NCBI GenBank assembly: GCA_016586335.1
Contig: BLYE01000051.1
Span: 62,001 to 126,000 of the forward strand
Reading direction: 5' to 3'
Length of the DNA: 64,000 nucleotides
DNA from: Nitzschia putrida
Taxonomy: Eukaryota; Bacillariophyta; Bacillariophyceae; Bacillariales; Bacillariaceae
Shown: one piece after another, positions 10,080-20,236 of the stretch
Layout of the letters: every line of letters starts with the position of its first letter
Numbering within the stretch: position 1 is the first letter of the stretch
The notes under the pieces: generated by a model
What the model was told of the DNA's origin: nothing
What the model saw: only the letters and a program-made list of their open reading frames with translations
Databases searched by the model: none
Program-made: the position numbers and the translations under genes

Positions 10080-11863
10080 CTAGGGCTTAGTTGTAGCTTT
10101 TCCGGTCACGATATTTTCTTGTGGAACGGTCTCAGCTGTGGTGCCTTCGGGAACGTTTGATGGCGTTGTGGTTGTGTTTGGGGTGCTTGTTTCCTTTGCA
10201 CCTACCGGTACATCCTTGTCTGCAACAACAATGGAAGGTTTGTTGGGAGTGTTCGCTTCCAGAGTCTGAGTAGGTGGCGCAAGAGTGGCAGTCTTGGAAG
10301 TCTCCTCTTTGGGCGCGGGAGTTGGTGTTGGAGTAGCAGGAGGAGCAGGTGTAGTCTGAGACGAAGCAATGGGAGTAGGCTTTGCCTCGGTGGCGGTAGT
10401 TGTTTGCTTTGGCGTAAGAGTAGTATCTGTTGGTTTTGGTGCACTGCCGGTGGTAGACGTTGCTGGTGGTGGTGCCGTAGCCGGAGTTGTACCTGGAGTG
10501 GATGTTGCATCGGCGGCTGGTGTTGGTTGCTTGCTTTTGGGTGTACTACCGGTAGCTGGAGTACTACCGCCGCTTCCTGTGGCAGCTGTAGAAGTAGATG
10601 CTGTACTAGGTCGTTTGCGTTTTTTCTTCTTTTTGGTTGCCGTACCTCCCGCCGCGGGTGGAGACTCGATCCCCAACACGGTACCAAGATCCACATTTAA
10701 ATTCCTCAAGGCCGTGACATAAAGCGGATCTGTAATGACATCTGGAAATTCCGACAGAATCCGTTTCAAAGTAATTCTAGGATGCACCGCACTAGGTCCC
10801 GTCGCCTGGAGTGCCTTGATCAAAATCTCCTGCCGTTGTTGACTCGCCTTCCATTCCTGTTGCGCTTGCAAGATTTCCTCCATGACAGTTGATGGGGACA
10901 CTTGAAAAAGTCGGAGATGACCTTGTTGGACACAATATCTCGGTGGACTAGGGTTGGTTGTGTTAATATTGCTGTCGCCGCCAGTCTCGGATGAACCCGA
11001 TGTTGAAGCCCACACTTGTTCCTTTTGTAATATCCCACAGGTTTCCAATAGATCAACAATATCTGACAAATGTGGCGACCGCAACCGTTCCCCTTGTAGC
11101 GGTGGCAAGTTGAACTCCATCTGTCCCAACGTCAATGGCCCATCTGTCGTCCACCACATATTATGTTAGTTAACCAACGACTACGGTATAGGCAGTTTTT
11201 TCCATCACAAACTCCAATTCCATGAAACTTACAATGTTGCAACAAATTGAGAATATCACCCACCACCTTGGACACAACTGGCCCATCCGCAAACGTCAAA
11301 TTGGATGGAGGTGCCTGGGGCCTAGTTGTGGATGGAGTCGAAACAGCAGATGGTACCGCAACTGGCTGCTGAGATGGAGGGTCCTTGGTACTCGTATTCA
11401 CATTCACATTGGTATTACCAGCAGTATTTGTGTTTGTGTTCGTGTTTGTACTCGTCGTATCCGAGAGCTTTCGCTTGACTCCTGCTACAGTTGGAGTAGG
11501 TTTTGGTGGATTGGCTGGATTGGGCGATGGATTGGAATTGGCTGTTGTGACAGGCTTTTCAATTGTTGTAAAAGGTTTCACTGATGAGGGTAGGTTGACC
11601 TGTGGTTTTGGTGTTTGGGAAGTGGAATCTGCCACTGGCAAAGGTGCAACGTTGCCTGTTAGGGTTGCTGCAGGAGTCGTAGCAATTGTCACTGGTGCCT
11701 TGGTAGTTGTTGTAGTGGAAGGTGTGGAAACAGTTGTTGGTTTGGATTCTGGAACAGAGGATTCCTTGGCACTATTTGCTTCTGTAGGCTGAGATTGTGG
11801 TGCCGAGGAGACAGCAGGAGGAGCAGCGGCAGCATCGCTGCTGTTGGTCGACGCTTGGGCCAT
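10080..11863 (-). CDS. Thr/Pro/Ala-rich protein with paired short helical domain and basic NLS-like run
   Basis: Two exons on the minus strand: 11863-11233 and 11143-10080. The 89-bp intron has GTAAGT and a ..GACAG acceptor and preserves frame (T+AT). The protein is 564 residues. The first 180 are a low-complexity T/S/P/A region. A conserved-looking core of about residues 190-330 then holds two related segments, VGDILNLLQHYGPLTLGQ and LSDIVDLLETCGILQKE, followed by LKRILSEFPDVITDP. Next comes KKKKKRKRP, a likely nuclear localisation signal, and another long T/P/A-rich tail. The intron falls inside the first repeated segment. I do not recognise the family. A nuclear or transcription-related role is plausible from composition only. 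It is divergently arranged with the ankyrin gene at 12211. Confidence 0.75.
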
Positions 11864-12210
11864 GGTGGTTCAGTATGGTATGTGTTTACTATGCTGTGGT
11901 TTGGGTCCACACGTTGTGCATGAATGTGTGGTAGTACGAATAGTAGGTTCATATGTATCCATCCACAATACTTGGCCGGAAAAGTTGGCGAATATGCCCA
12001 TGTCACAGTGACAGATATACAGGTATATCAAACTGTAGGTAGCATTCCCCCTCCTCCTACACGCTCACATTTTTCAGCGAAGCGGAGGTGACACACTACC
12101 ACTGTACCACCTCCAACTTGTCCCCAACAGCTGTTGTGAGTTTTGTTTGTTGTGTGGGAATTTCATCAACAACAAACTCGCAGTAGCAACAACAAACTGC
12201 AACAACAACC
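11864..12210. promoter_or_regulatory. Divergent intergenic (shared promoter) region
   Basis: 347 bp separate the start codons of the minus-strand Thr/Pro-rich gene and the plus-strand ankyrin gene, so both promoters must lie here. The 50 bases before 12211 are CAA-rich, as in other leaders in this window. No clear TATA box. Confidence 0.45.
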
Positions 12211-14277
12211 ATGGTATCTCGCGCTAGAACTCCACAACGCATGATGTCTCCTGATCTCATATCGCGGGTTCCCAAGTCTCCAGCCAATCGACCACAACCC
12301 TATCAGGCTCCCAAACCTTCGGTTCCGCTACTCATTGCCTTGATTGAAAATCAAGAATGGTCACAAGCCATCCAAAGGCTTCGTCAGTGTCCCAATGAAG
12401 CTTCTATCCTTGTTCCCTATGGCAGCAAGAACAACAACAACAACAACAACGACTCGAGCCAACAAGCCCAAGGGCCAGGGATGGTGGGAGAAGAACAACA
12501 AGGAAACATGGCTCTTCATGAAGCCTGTAAAAATCAGCCGCCTGTAGAGTTGATTTCACTTTTGTTGGAAGTTCATGAAGCAGCGGTACAGACCAAGGGA
12601 CAATGGGGATATCTACCCTTGCATATTGCCTGCATGGCAGGAGCGTCTCTCGATGTTGTCGCTCGCTTGATCATGACCTATCCGTCGGCGACGCGAACCA
12701 AAGAAGATAGGGAAGGTCAACTACCTCTTCATTTGGCTGCCAAGTGGGGAGCTGAGGAGGATGTTCTCATGGCTTTGTTGACGGTGCATCCCAAGGCATC
12801 TGCTACACGGGATGCTGCGGGACGAACTCCCACGGATTTGGCGAGTCAGCTTGCATCCAATCATACCCGTGAAGATGCCATGCGAGCCCTTCGTCGGGCT
12901 CCCATGCTCATTGCTGTCTCCAAAGCTGCCATGAACAAACTCGCATACGAAAGCGATGCCAAAGTCAGGGAAGTTGTCGAAGTCTACCAAGATCGCATGG
13001 CACAAGTCAAGGAAAAATTTGAAGAATACAAAACCCAAGCACTAGCCTTGGAAAATCAACTACGCAAAGACTTGTGGGAAGAAAAGGAACGAAACACTCA
13101 ATTGGAAGAACACGTTAGTGCTCTCCAGCAAAGCTTGGAAGAAAGAGAGCAAGAGATGGAGGAGAACCAAGCAATCATTGACAAGATTCAAGTGTTGATG
13201 AGTGGTACTCCTCGAAGGCAAACCCGCAAGTCTCCTGTTGTCCTTGCACCCACAAACACGTCATCTTCCGAAAGGGAAGTCTCCAAACCTGCTGCAGCGA
13301 CCAAGAATTCCCCAGCTGCACCAACTCGATCGAGCAGAAAGGAACAACAAGCCAGCAGCATGCCACCACAGAGTAACAGCCATGCGTACAAGGAGATTGT
13401 CCCTGAAGATACGTCCGCGGGTATTGAAGTTGTGGTCGATGATCCTCGAGCGGCCCGTCAAGAACAGCATCGTCTGGCAAAGATTGCTTTCAAAGAGTGG
13501 GCTGCTTCCAACCCTCCCGCAGAGCTTCCACAACATTTGAAACGTCCGTCACAAAGTGATATGGAGGAACAACGCGACGCCCCTCCAGAGACCGAAGAGG
13601 ACTACAACCAGCAACATCACTTGGAATATCATCAACAACAGCAACAACAGCAATATCAACAACAGTCAGTTGAGACAGAGGTGAAACAAACTGGTCCCTC
13701 TCCCAAGTCTGCTGCCGTAGCGACAGTCAAGGAATGGTTCTCTAGTGAGTCGCAAGAGTTTGAGGAATCCCACCCCGAACTATTCAATCGGTCTGTCCAA
13801 CAACAACAACAGCAACAGCAACAAACACAGCAAGTAGTTTATTCGCAATCGCTGTTGGACCGAAGCAAACGTGGAGGTGCGCGCGCCAGTCTCGTTTTGG
13901 CCTCTCGCCCATCGTTGGACAACAGTCGAAGTCAAAGCAGCAGTCGAGGAGGAGGACGTGCTAGAAGCCCTAGGGATATCTTTCGACGAAAGAGTGCATC
14001 TGGAGGTACCCCCTTGGGAACCGCGGGAACCTCTAGCACCACTCCAAGCACAAGCTATTCGAGCTCGTCGAGAATGACCCAAACCGTTTCTCATGTCGGG
14101 CAACCTGTACTGTCGGGAAGAAACAAACACAAATCTCCCGCCAGGCTTCGAAAAGAAACTTCCTTGGCACAGAGTCTGGGATTATCCAATGCTGCGCTTC
14201 CATCTAACGGTGGTCTACACCGTCCAGATGCCGACGAAGAAGAGGATACCATTGTGTCTCGGGCAGAATGGGAGTAA
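12211..14277 (+). CDS. Ankyrin-repeat / coiled-coil protein
   Basis: A 688-residue protein. Ankyrin-type repeats lie at about residues 95-225 (MALHEACKNQPP, LPLHIACMAGASLDVV, LPLHLAAKWGAEEDVL, GRTPTDLA). A long charged coiled coil follows at about 245-345 (KFEEYKTQALALENQLRKD, EEREQEMEENQ). The rest is disordered, with poly-Gln tracts at about 13630-13660 and 13800-13830, Ser-rich patches and an Arg/Ser-rich tail. An N7 run sits at about residue 75. Ankyrin plus coiled-coil proteins usually act as scaffolds; no enzymatic domain is present. The gene ends tail-to-tail with the kinase at 14396, 118 bp apart. The exact partner or pathway cannot be told. Confidence 0.85.
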   Translation: MVSRARTPQRMMSPDLISRVPKSPANRPQPYQAPKPSVPLLIALIENQEWSQAIQRLRQCPNEASILVPYGSKNNNNNNNDSSQQAQGPGMVGEEQQGNMALHEACKNQPPVELISLLLEVHEAAVQTKGQWGYLPLHIACMAGASLDVVARLIMTYPSATRTKEDREGQLPLHLAAKWGAEEDVLMALLTVHPKASATRDAAGRTPTDLASQLASNHTREDAMRALRRAPMLIAVSKAAMNKLAYESDAKVREVVEVYQDRMAQVKEKFEEYKTQALALENQLRKDLWEEKERNTQLEEHVSALQQSLEEREQEMEENQAIIDKIQVLMSGTPRRQTRKSPVVLAPTNTSSSEREVSKPAAATKNSPAAPTRSSRKEQQASSMPPQSNSHAYKEIVPEDTSAGIEVVVDDPRAARQEQHRLAKIAFKEWAASNPPAELPQHLKRPSQSDMEEQRDAPPETEEDYNQQHHLEYHQQQQQQQYQQQSVETEVKQTGPSPKSAAVATVKEWFSSESQEFEESHPELFNRSVQQQQQQQQQTQQVVYSQSLLDRSKRGGARASLVLASRPSLDNSRSQSSSRGGGRARSPRDIFRRKSASGGTPLGTAGTSSTTPSTSYSSSSRMTQTVSHVGQPVLSGRNKHKSPARLRKETSLAQSLGLSNAALPSNGGLHRPDADEEEDTIVSRAEWE

Positions 14278-14395
14278 TCAAGCAATGGACCCCAATCAGT
14301 ACAACTGATGTAAAGTAGTGTTTTGTTTTACATTTCCTTCAAAAACGTTGATCTAAATTTACATGGTCGGAGACGGTGGTTGGACCTACTCCCAT

Positions 14396-15904
14396 TCACA
14401 TCGTATCCGTGCGTCCAGAGTTGGACGATGTAGTTGCATCTGTAATATCGGAGCATCCCCGGTGCTTCTGACGTGGTAGTGGTCGAAGTCCCTGAAAGCT
14501 CTTTGGGGCCAGCGATGGTGGCAAAAGTGAGACGGAAGGTTTCTCGTTGTCTTCCGGAAGGACAACCAGTGGTGTTTCCTTCTTCTCCGATAAGACTTCT
14601 TCAAGTTGAGCAACCACCCTTCGAAAGGTGGGACGTGCCCGCGGTGACGCTTGCCAGCAGTTGGCAATGAGTCGGCGAGTAGCACGACAAGGAATCCCCT
14701 GGAGATCTGGTCTCCATCCAGAGACTGAAACTTCTGCTCGGAAAGCATCTCTTCGCACCATTTTCCCTCTGGAGAAGTACTGATCATAAGGCTTGTCCAA
14801 GGTGGCTAGTTCATACAAGATGACGCCAAAGGAGTATACGTCAGCTTCAAGACCTACCCGATATCCCATGATCACTTCAGGAGATAGATAACGAAACGTC
14901 CCTGCAAGCTCGGTTAAGGTTTCCTGCAAGGGTCTAGCCATTCCAAAATCAAACAACTTGACTTGACCCGAAGCATCAAAACCAATGTTTTGAGGCTTCA
15001 AGTCTCGCAAGGCAATGGTACGTTCGGGTGCATGCAAGTAACTCATGGCCCGAGCCACACCCATGGCGACTTGGGAGAGACGGTCATGCATCATGTGGGT
15101 AGAGTGAACAGCTCCCTCCACTTCCTTTTTGTCCGAGGAACTGGCCAGGGAGTGGCGTCGAAAGCGAGCCCAAGGAAAGATAGACTTGGAACGCTGTGAT
15201 CTCCAACGGCGTAGACGATCAAAAAGTGTCTCATCTAGCTTCTCCATCAAAAAGAAATAGCCATGCCCCATCCTGTAAGCACTGGACACTTTGGATTGAC
15301 AAACTCCCTTTATCCGAACGATATTTGTATGATTCAACTTGGCCAGCAGCGATGCTTCATTGCACAAATCAAAGACAGCCATGATCCACCCTTCCTCATT
15401 TTGGCGTTTGGATTCCTTGATCTGTTTGAGTGCCAGTGGCGGTTGTTGTTGTTGTTGTTGTGATCGCTGCAGCTTTTGTGATGGATTGGGAGAAGCCTCC
15501 GTTCGCAGTTGAACTTCATAAACATTGCAAAATCCTCCTTGACCCAACAATTGTTTCACTTGAACATCATCCCACACAACCTGTGGCAGTGCTTGCAACT
15601 CTTCCGTCAGGACTTGGTCATCACACACTTGCTCAATCTCTTGTAATGCCCATCGCGAGACTCGATGCTGGCTCTTCTTGGAAAAGTGTGCACTGGATGC
15701 CTCCAGTTCCCCTGAAGGAAAGTCAAAAGACGCCGACAAAGATTGACTTCTTGTTGGCATCCCAGAGCCTATGTAGAAATATTTGTTGGGTTTTGTGCCA
15801 CCAGTAGGGGCGAAGAGAGCAACGTTGAAAGGATACAAAAACACACAACAAGCAGGACGTATTCTTCTCAATTGTTGTGTTGAAGCTGCAAGTTGCACGT
15901 ACAA
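14396..15904 (-). CDS. Tyrosine-kinase-like (TKL-type) protein kinase with variant HRD motif
   Basis: A 502-residue protein with a kinase domain from about residue 115 to 430. Visible motifs are the glycine loop GQGGFCNVYEV (121-131), the ATP-anchoring Lys in ALKQI (K160), the helix-C Glu (about E183), LRDLKPQN (299-306), DFG (319-321), SPE in place of APE (341-343) and DVYSFGVILYEL. The His of HRD is Leu, but the catalytic Asp and the Asn remain, so activity is likely. The SYSFG-type helix and a short insert after the catalytic Lys fit the TKL/MLK-like group. A poly-Gln run (149-154) lies between the glycine loop and K160. A second Met at residue 49 (15760) may be the true start; the first 48 residues look atypical. 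Confidence 0.85.
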   Translation of the reverse strand: MYVQLAASTQQLRRIRPACCVFLYPFNVALFAPTGGTKPNKYFYIGSGMPTRSQSLSASFDFPSGELEASSAHFSKKSQHRVSRWALQEIEQVCDDQVLTEELQALPQVVWDDVQVKQLLGQGGFCNVYEVQLRTEASPNPSQKLQRSQQQQQQPPLALKQIKESKRQNEEGWIMAVFDLCNEASLLAKLNHTNIVRIKGVCQSKVSSAYRMGHGYFFLMEKLDETLFDRLRRWRSQRSKSIFPWARFRRHSLASSSDKKEVEGAVHSTHMMHDRLSQVAMGVARAMSYLHAPERTIALRDLKPQNIGFDASGQVKLFDFGMARPLQETLTELAGTFRYLSPEVIMGYRVGLEADVYSFGVILYELATLDKPYDQYFSRGKMVRRDAFRAEVSVSGWRPDLQGIPCRATRRLIANCWQASPRARPTFRRVVAQLEEVLSEKKETPLVVLPEDNEKPSVSLLPPSLAPKSFQGLRPLPRQKHRGCSDITDATTSSNSGRTDTM

Positions 15905-16714
15905 ATTCCTACGATCAAAACAAGGAGGAGGAGGTGAGTTGGGCCTCGGGGATTTGTTGGATTTGTCCCTCCGCGCGTGGTGGTATGTTATAATAGTACC
16001 AGTGCTGTAGTGGTGGTAGTAAAAAATACAGACGATCAGTACTACTAACTGCCGTCACTACTAAATATGAGTACCGTGCCTCCTCCCCTTGTTCGAATGT
16101 AGAACCCAGCCATCCGTTAAGTAAAACTGTACCAGCTATGCCTCAACCATGTTTGTTCAATGCAAGGCCTATAGAATCAACCCTTGGCGTCGCACCCAAT
16201 ATTCGTAAAATCATAGTGAACCACTATCCAGTATCATCAACGCGGTGTATTATTCCGATTGCCCCGAAATTCGAATCATCAGCAGAGAATCTCATCAAAA
16301 CTTAGAAAGATTTCCTGTTGCGATGATTGCGCGAACACGGTGAAAGAGCGAAGTGTGCGTCTTTTACCTCTCTGCTCTTATATAAGGGTACCTGTGACTG
16401 GGCCTATTTTGGTCTAGGAATAATAATGCCACCAACAGCTACTCCTCCACCTCCGGTAGTCATCTTCTGACCATGCATCCTCATTTGACCTCTACGACCA
16501 AACATTTTTCTCCATTCGTGGTTGCCCATCAATAACGTTTTCCAACGCTCTGGATCCTGGTCACATGGTCACATGGGACTTGAAGACGGAAGCTTACACA
16601 TACAACAACATGTTGTGTCGGAACCAAAATACCAACACCAATGATGTATGCACAATCCCAACGAGGAGGAGGGTGAATTCATTGTCATCAGTAGTGGGAA
16701 CCCAGCAAGGCACC
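15905..16714. other. Intergenic region
   Basis: About 800 bp between divergent genes. It contains a TTATATAAGG TATA-like sequence at about 16378-16387, some 330 bp before the next start codon. No gene seen. Confidence 0.4.
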
Positions 16715-17569
16715 ATGTCTGATTTGGCTCCCTTTGTGGCTGCTGCCTTGCGCGACAAGGTCATCACCGAAATGCATCAAGAGATTCTCGATCTTCGGGC
16801 TCAACTGGAGCATGAAAAACAAATGTCACAAACAGTCTCCATTACTGGTCCAGAAGGGACCCCTGTCTATGCGTCGGCTCTTGTTTCGAATGGAAACTAT
16901 GACCAAAGCCCTGAACTATGGAAAATCGAATTTCCCACCTCGGGTCAACGAGGATCGGCATACAAACCCTGTCGAGCACTGGATTTGATGGACATGGAAG
17001 TACGCATTGGAGGCATTTGTAAGGCTCGCATGTCCAACGGAGTCGTCGAAGGGTTTGTAAACGATGTAAAGAACAACTATGACCATGCACTTCAGCGAGG
17101 TACTATCTCGATTTGGTTTGGAGGTTCCTCAGGGATATGGCTTAACATTCAAGTCCAACCTATTGAACGGCGTGCCTTTGTGGAATTGAGAAATTTTGAT
17201 TTGGGAGAGGATACTTTTCTGAATACTCTTTTACACTTTGTTCCGCGTGATGCTAAAATCTGGTACACAGACGTTTCATTCCTGATATCTCATATCAATG
17301 GAGCGATGAAACGGTGGGAGTTGGGAGCATGTCCGACGACGATTCTACCAAAGAAAACACAGCTAGGCCAAACAGCACTGTCAATGAGACATCACGGACT
17401 CCAATACCAACACCAGTACCAACACGCAGGATACCCTATTCTCCCAATCAACCATTCGAAGTCTAGTCTTAGACTAGTGACCACACGATTTCGCAAGGTA
17501 CCGAGCATTGCGTGTTGGTGTAGGCTGGGAGACATGCCGTACAGTGTTGAGTGTCTGGATGCTAGTTGA
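16715..17569 (+). CDS. Diatom-family expressed unknown protein (MSDLAPF family)
   Basis: A 284-residue protein beginning MSDLAPFVAAALRDKV. The N-terminus is followed by a short coiled segment (EMHQEILDLRAQLEHEK) and ITGPEGTPVYASA. From memory, this head is a repeated lineage-specific family in pennate diatoms, of unknown function. The middle (about residues 75-230) is a globular region with DLMDMEVRIGGICKA and FGGSSGIWLNIQV. After about residue 230 the sequence becomes atypical (QYQHQYQHAG), so the true C-terminus may be shorter or spliced. The start at 16715 is preferred over the open frame from 16565 because the family begins there. No catalytic motif or membrane segment is seen. Confidence 0.7.
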   Translation: MSDLAPFVAAALRDKVITEMHQEILDLRAQLEHEKQMSQTVSITGPEGTPVYASALVSNGNYDQSPELWKIEFPTSGQRGSAYKPCRALDLMDMEVRIGGICKARMSNGVVEGFVNDVKNNYDHALQRGTISIWFGGSSGIWLNIQVQPIERRAFVELRNFDLGEDTFLNTLLHFVPRDAKIWYTDVSFLISHINGAMKRWELGACPTTILPKKTQLGQTALSMRHHGLQYQHQYQHAGYPILPINHSKSSLRLVTTRFRKVPSIACWCRLGDMPYSVECLDAS

Positions 17570-18202
17570 GATTGCTGATGATGGGTTCACAGCCCACAAG
17601 GAACTCTCAATAGAGGGGGGCATTCTTCTTTTGTGTATATCCTATCAATGCGCCAGATCCAATACACAAGATTCTCTTCATATTCAGACTGATTGCAATG
17701 TTCTGTTTTCGTGTTTCTGCAGAGTTGAAAACCAACTCAACGTGCAAGCGAAGTCCAGATACCAAACAATCCAACAAGGTGCAAGCATCCAAATAAAATG
17801 ACGACATTATTGTTCTCATGTCGCGTACATGGTTAAAACCATTCCCTTCCATCATGTTGATGATAAACCGTGATACTCCTCATTCTGCTTCGACTTGCAA
17901 CCAATCTATCCGGCCATCCTACAGCTACCAGAACCCAAACTATGTCCTTTTAGAATTATGATGAGCTTAGTCAGTTTAATAACATGATGTTGTTGTAGTC
18001 ACTATCAATGCCAATTCCTTCCCAAGCACCTTTGCTCGCTCTATGGTCGCACAATCTTTTGCATGTCTCACTGATGTCGCAGACATCAATTCTCGTTCTT
18101 CGGACGGGCCAAACCTGTTCACAGGGCTTCATGTTGAGCAGCATCATATCTTTTGAATGAACGACCAGTTTTTGAAGCAACAACAACACCAACAACAACA
18201 AG
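17570..18202. other. Intergenic region
   Basis: About 630 bp with no convincing gene. The last 30 bases before 18203 are CAA-rich leader sequence. Confidence 0.45.
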
Positions 18203-18883
18203 ATGATCAAAGGAGTAAAGGCCGTAGTCTTCGATGCATATGCGACAATGTTTGATGTCCACTCACCGGTGGCGAGGTTGTCTTCCAGGCTAGGCGACAA
18301 GGCACCATCGGTTTCAGCCATGTGGCGAGACAAACAACTTCAGTACACTTGGCTTCGCAGTCTGCAAAATGCCTATGTTCCCTTTTCTCAGGTGACCTCC
18401 GACTCTCTCTCGTATGCATTGGAAAGTCATGGAATCAACGACCCCGAACTTCATAAGGATCTACTCGGTGCCTATTTTACACTCTCGGCTTTTGACGATG
18501 TTAAGCCTTGCCTGGAGGCACTTCGAGCCAAGGGTCTCAAAACTGCCATTTTGTCCAATGGTTGTAACGAAATGCTTGATGCCGCCGTTGAGTCTGCCGG
18601 AATTGGTGATTTGCTGGATGCCGTTTTGTCGGTTGAACAAGTGCAAGTCAACAAACCGGACCCTCGTGTGTATCAATTGACCTTGGATCATTTCCAAATT
18701 CGCGCCGAGGAAGTGTGCTTCGTTTCGAACAATGCTTGGGATAGTCACGCTGGAGCTCATTTTGGATATCAAGTGGCTCGTTTGAACCGCTATGGAAGCA
18801 TGGCAGAAAAACTTCCCGGTGAACCCAAAATTGAACTTCCAGACTTGACAACTTTGGCTGATAACATTTCGGTTGAAGAATAG
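18203..18883 (+). CDS. L-2-haloacid dehalogenase-like HAD hydrolase
   Basis: A 226-residue protein of the HAD superfamily, subclass I. The known family reaction is hydrolysis of L-2-haloalkanoic acids to D-2-hydroxy acids. Motif I is VFDAYATMFDV with nucleophile D11. The haloacid dehalogenase signature MWRDKQLQYTWLRS gives R42. Motif II is LSNG (S118, N119). Motif III is NKPDP (K151). The C-terminal FVSNNAWDSHAGA supplies S175, N177 and D180. These positions match the L-2-haloacid type rather than a generic phosphatase. There is no intron and no clear transit peptide. The family is mostly bacterial, so acquisition by transfer is likely but not shown. It could act on natural halogenated acids of marine algae. 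Confidence 0.88.
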   Translation: MIKGVKAVVFDAYATMFDVHSPVARLSSRLGDKAPSVSAMWRDKQLQYTWLRSLQNAYVPFSQVTSDSLSYALESHGINDPELHKDLLGAYFTLSAFDDVKPCLEALRAKGLKTAILSNGCNEMLDAAVESAGIGDLLDAVLSVEQVQVNKPDPRVYQLTLDHFQIRAEEVCFVSNNAWDSHAGAHFGYQVARLNRYGSMAEKLPGEPKIELPDLTTLADNISVEE

Positions 18884-19114
18884 GTGTGATTGATATCTAA
18901 ACTCCTGCTTTTAGTGGTTGCTATTGACTTTTGTGCCATTCTTATTTTAGTTTGAGAAATTAATGAGCGTCCTAGCTGTCTACTAGTATTGTCTTTTCAC
19001 ATGCAGATTTGACTCATTGGAGTCAATTAACCAAAGTGGAGAAAAAACCGTTGCAACACATGCCATTTCTGAACGAGACATGGCTACAACTCAAAGAGCC
19101 ATCTTGTTCGTCGG

Positions 19115-20065
19115 TTGAGTATGAAAAGAACACCCAACAAGTCTAATATTGCACCATACCGTCGAAAAGTGATATCATTGTTTACCTTTCTGGCGTATGT
19201 GGCAGGAATTTACACAGGAGCAACGTTGCATGGATTGGCAGCTATTCCCTCCATGAACAAAAGTGCTGCCTGTGGTGATGCGGTTGCTGCTGATGCTGCT
19301 GCTGCTGCCGTGATGGACCAAAGCAACGCGCTACCAACACAACAACAACAACAACAACAACAGCAACTAGAGCAACTAGAGCAACCAATTGGGCTCAGGC
19401 CAGATCAACTCAAGTTACCGGTACCCATTTTTGTCATGGGCCTCATGAAAGCAGGAACCACATCCATCTACGGTTATTTCAAGTGTGGCCTCGATCCGGA
19501 AACGTCTCGATTAAGTCACTACGATTGTGACCCTCCGCATGAGGGTTCTATACAAGAGATTCGCATGTCCTGTGGAAAGCGCATGAGAACAAACTTGAAG
19601 AATCATCGAGCTACCTTTGACAAGATTGATGGTTTTACACTCTATGCCGAATTGGATGCACAAGAGATGAATGGAGGTATGACCGTTCCCCAGTGGGAGT
19701 TCCTGGACCCGATATACAAGCAATACCCCAATGCCACTTGGATTCTGAATTGGCGTGAGCCCGAGAAGTGGTTGCGCTCGATCGACCGTTGGAAGGATTT
19801 GCGGCAAAGGTTCATTGATAAACCCTTTGGAGCCGAACTGCCCAAGGGAACAGGTGCTCTGGACAGTGACATGATTCAGTTTTACCATTCACAAGCACAG
19901 CGAATTAGAGATTTTGTACAGTCGCATCCTTCGCTTCATTTGGTGGAATTGCCTATTGATAGTCCGGATGCTGGTGTACTGCTGGAAGAGGCATTTGGGA
20001 TCACGCGAAACTGTTGGGGACAGAGAAACGTTAACCAGGGAGATGCGAAATGGACCCTACATTAA
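19115..20065 (+). CDS. Golgi-type membrane sulfotransferase
   Basis: A 316-residue type II membrane protein. It has a short basic N-terminus, one membrane span (about residues 19-42), then an Ala-rich and poly-Gln stem (up to about 90) and a lumenal catalytic domain. PIFVMGLMKAGTTSIYGYF (104-122) is the phosphosulfate-binding loop that grips PAPS, with K112. NWREPEKWLRSIDRW at about residue 210 corresponds to the 3'-phosphate site with Arg and Ser. The protein should transfer sulfate from PAPS to a glycan or similar acceptor in the Golgi; the acceptor cannot be told. The ATG at 19115 puts the membrane span where it is expected. The gene is convergent with the ZIP gene at 20237. Confidence 0.85.
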   Translation: MSMKRTPNKSNIAPYRRKVISLFTFLAYVAGIYTGATLHGLAAIPSMNKSAACGDAVAADAAAAAVMDQSNALPTQQQQQQQQQLEQLEQPIGLRPDQLKLPVPIFVMGLMKAGTTSIYGYFKCGLDPETSRLSHYDCDPPHEGSIQEIRMSCGKRMRTNLKNHRATFDKIDGFTLYAELDAQEMNGGMTVPQWEFLDPIYKQYPNATWILNWREPEKWLRSIDRWKDLRQRFIDKPFGAELPKGTGALDSDMIQFYHSQAQRIRDFVQSHPSLHLVELPIDSPDAGVLLEEAFGITRNCWGQRNVNQGDAKWTLH

Positions 20066-20236
20066 CGTACAGTTGGGTTAGTACAAATAGTACAAATAAT
20101 ATCAAGTGCGATACCTCAATTGCAAAAACAGTTGTACTAGAAATTTGCTAAGTAACATGGAAAGAACACACTAGTAGTGAACAAGAGCATTAGCAATCTG
20201 AAGGAAAAATAATGGCATACTCGTACTTGCTGCTTC

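Noticed and set aside
16378..16387. TATATAAGG as the promoter of the gene at 16715
   Set aside because: It is over 300 bp from the start codon and diatom promoters rarely depend on TATA; recorded only as a word.
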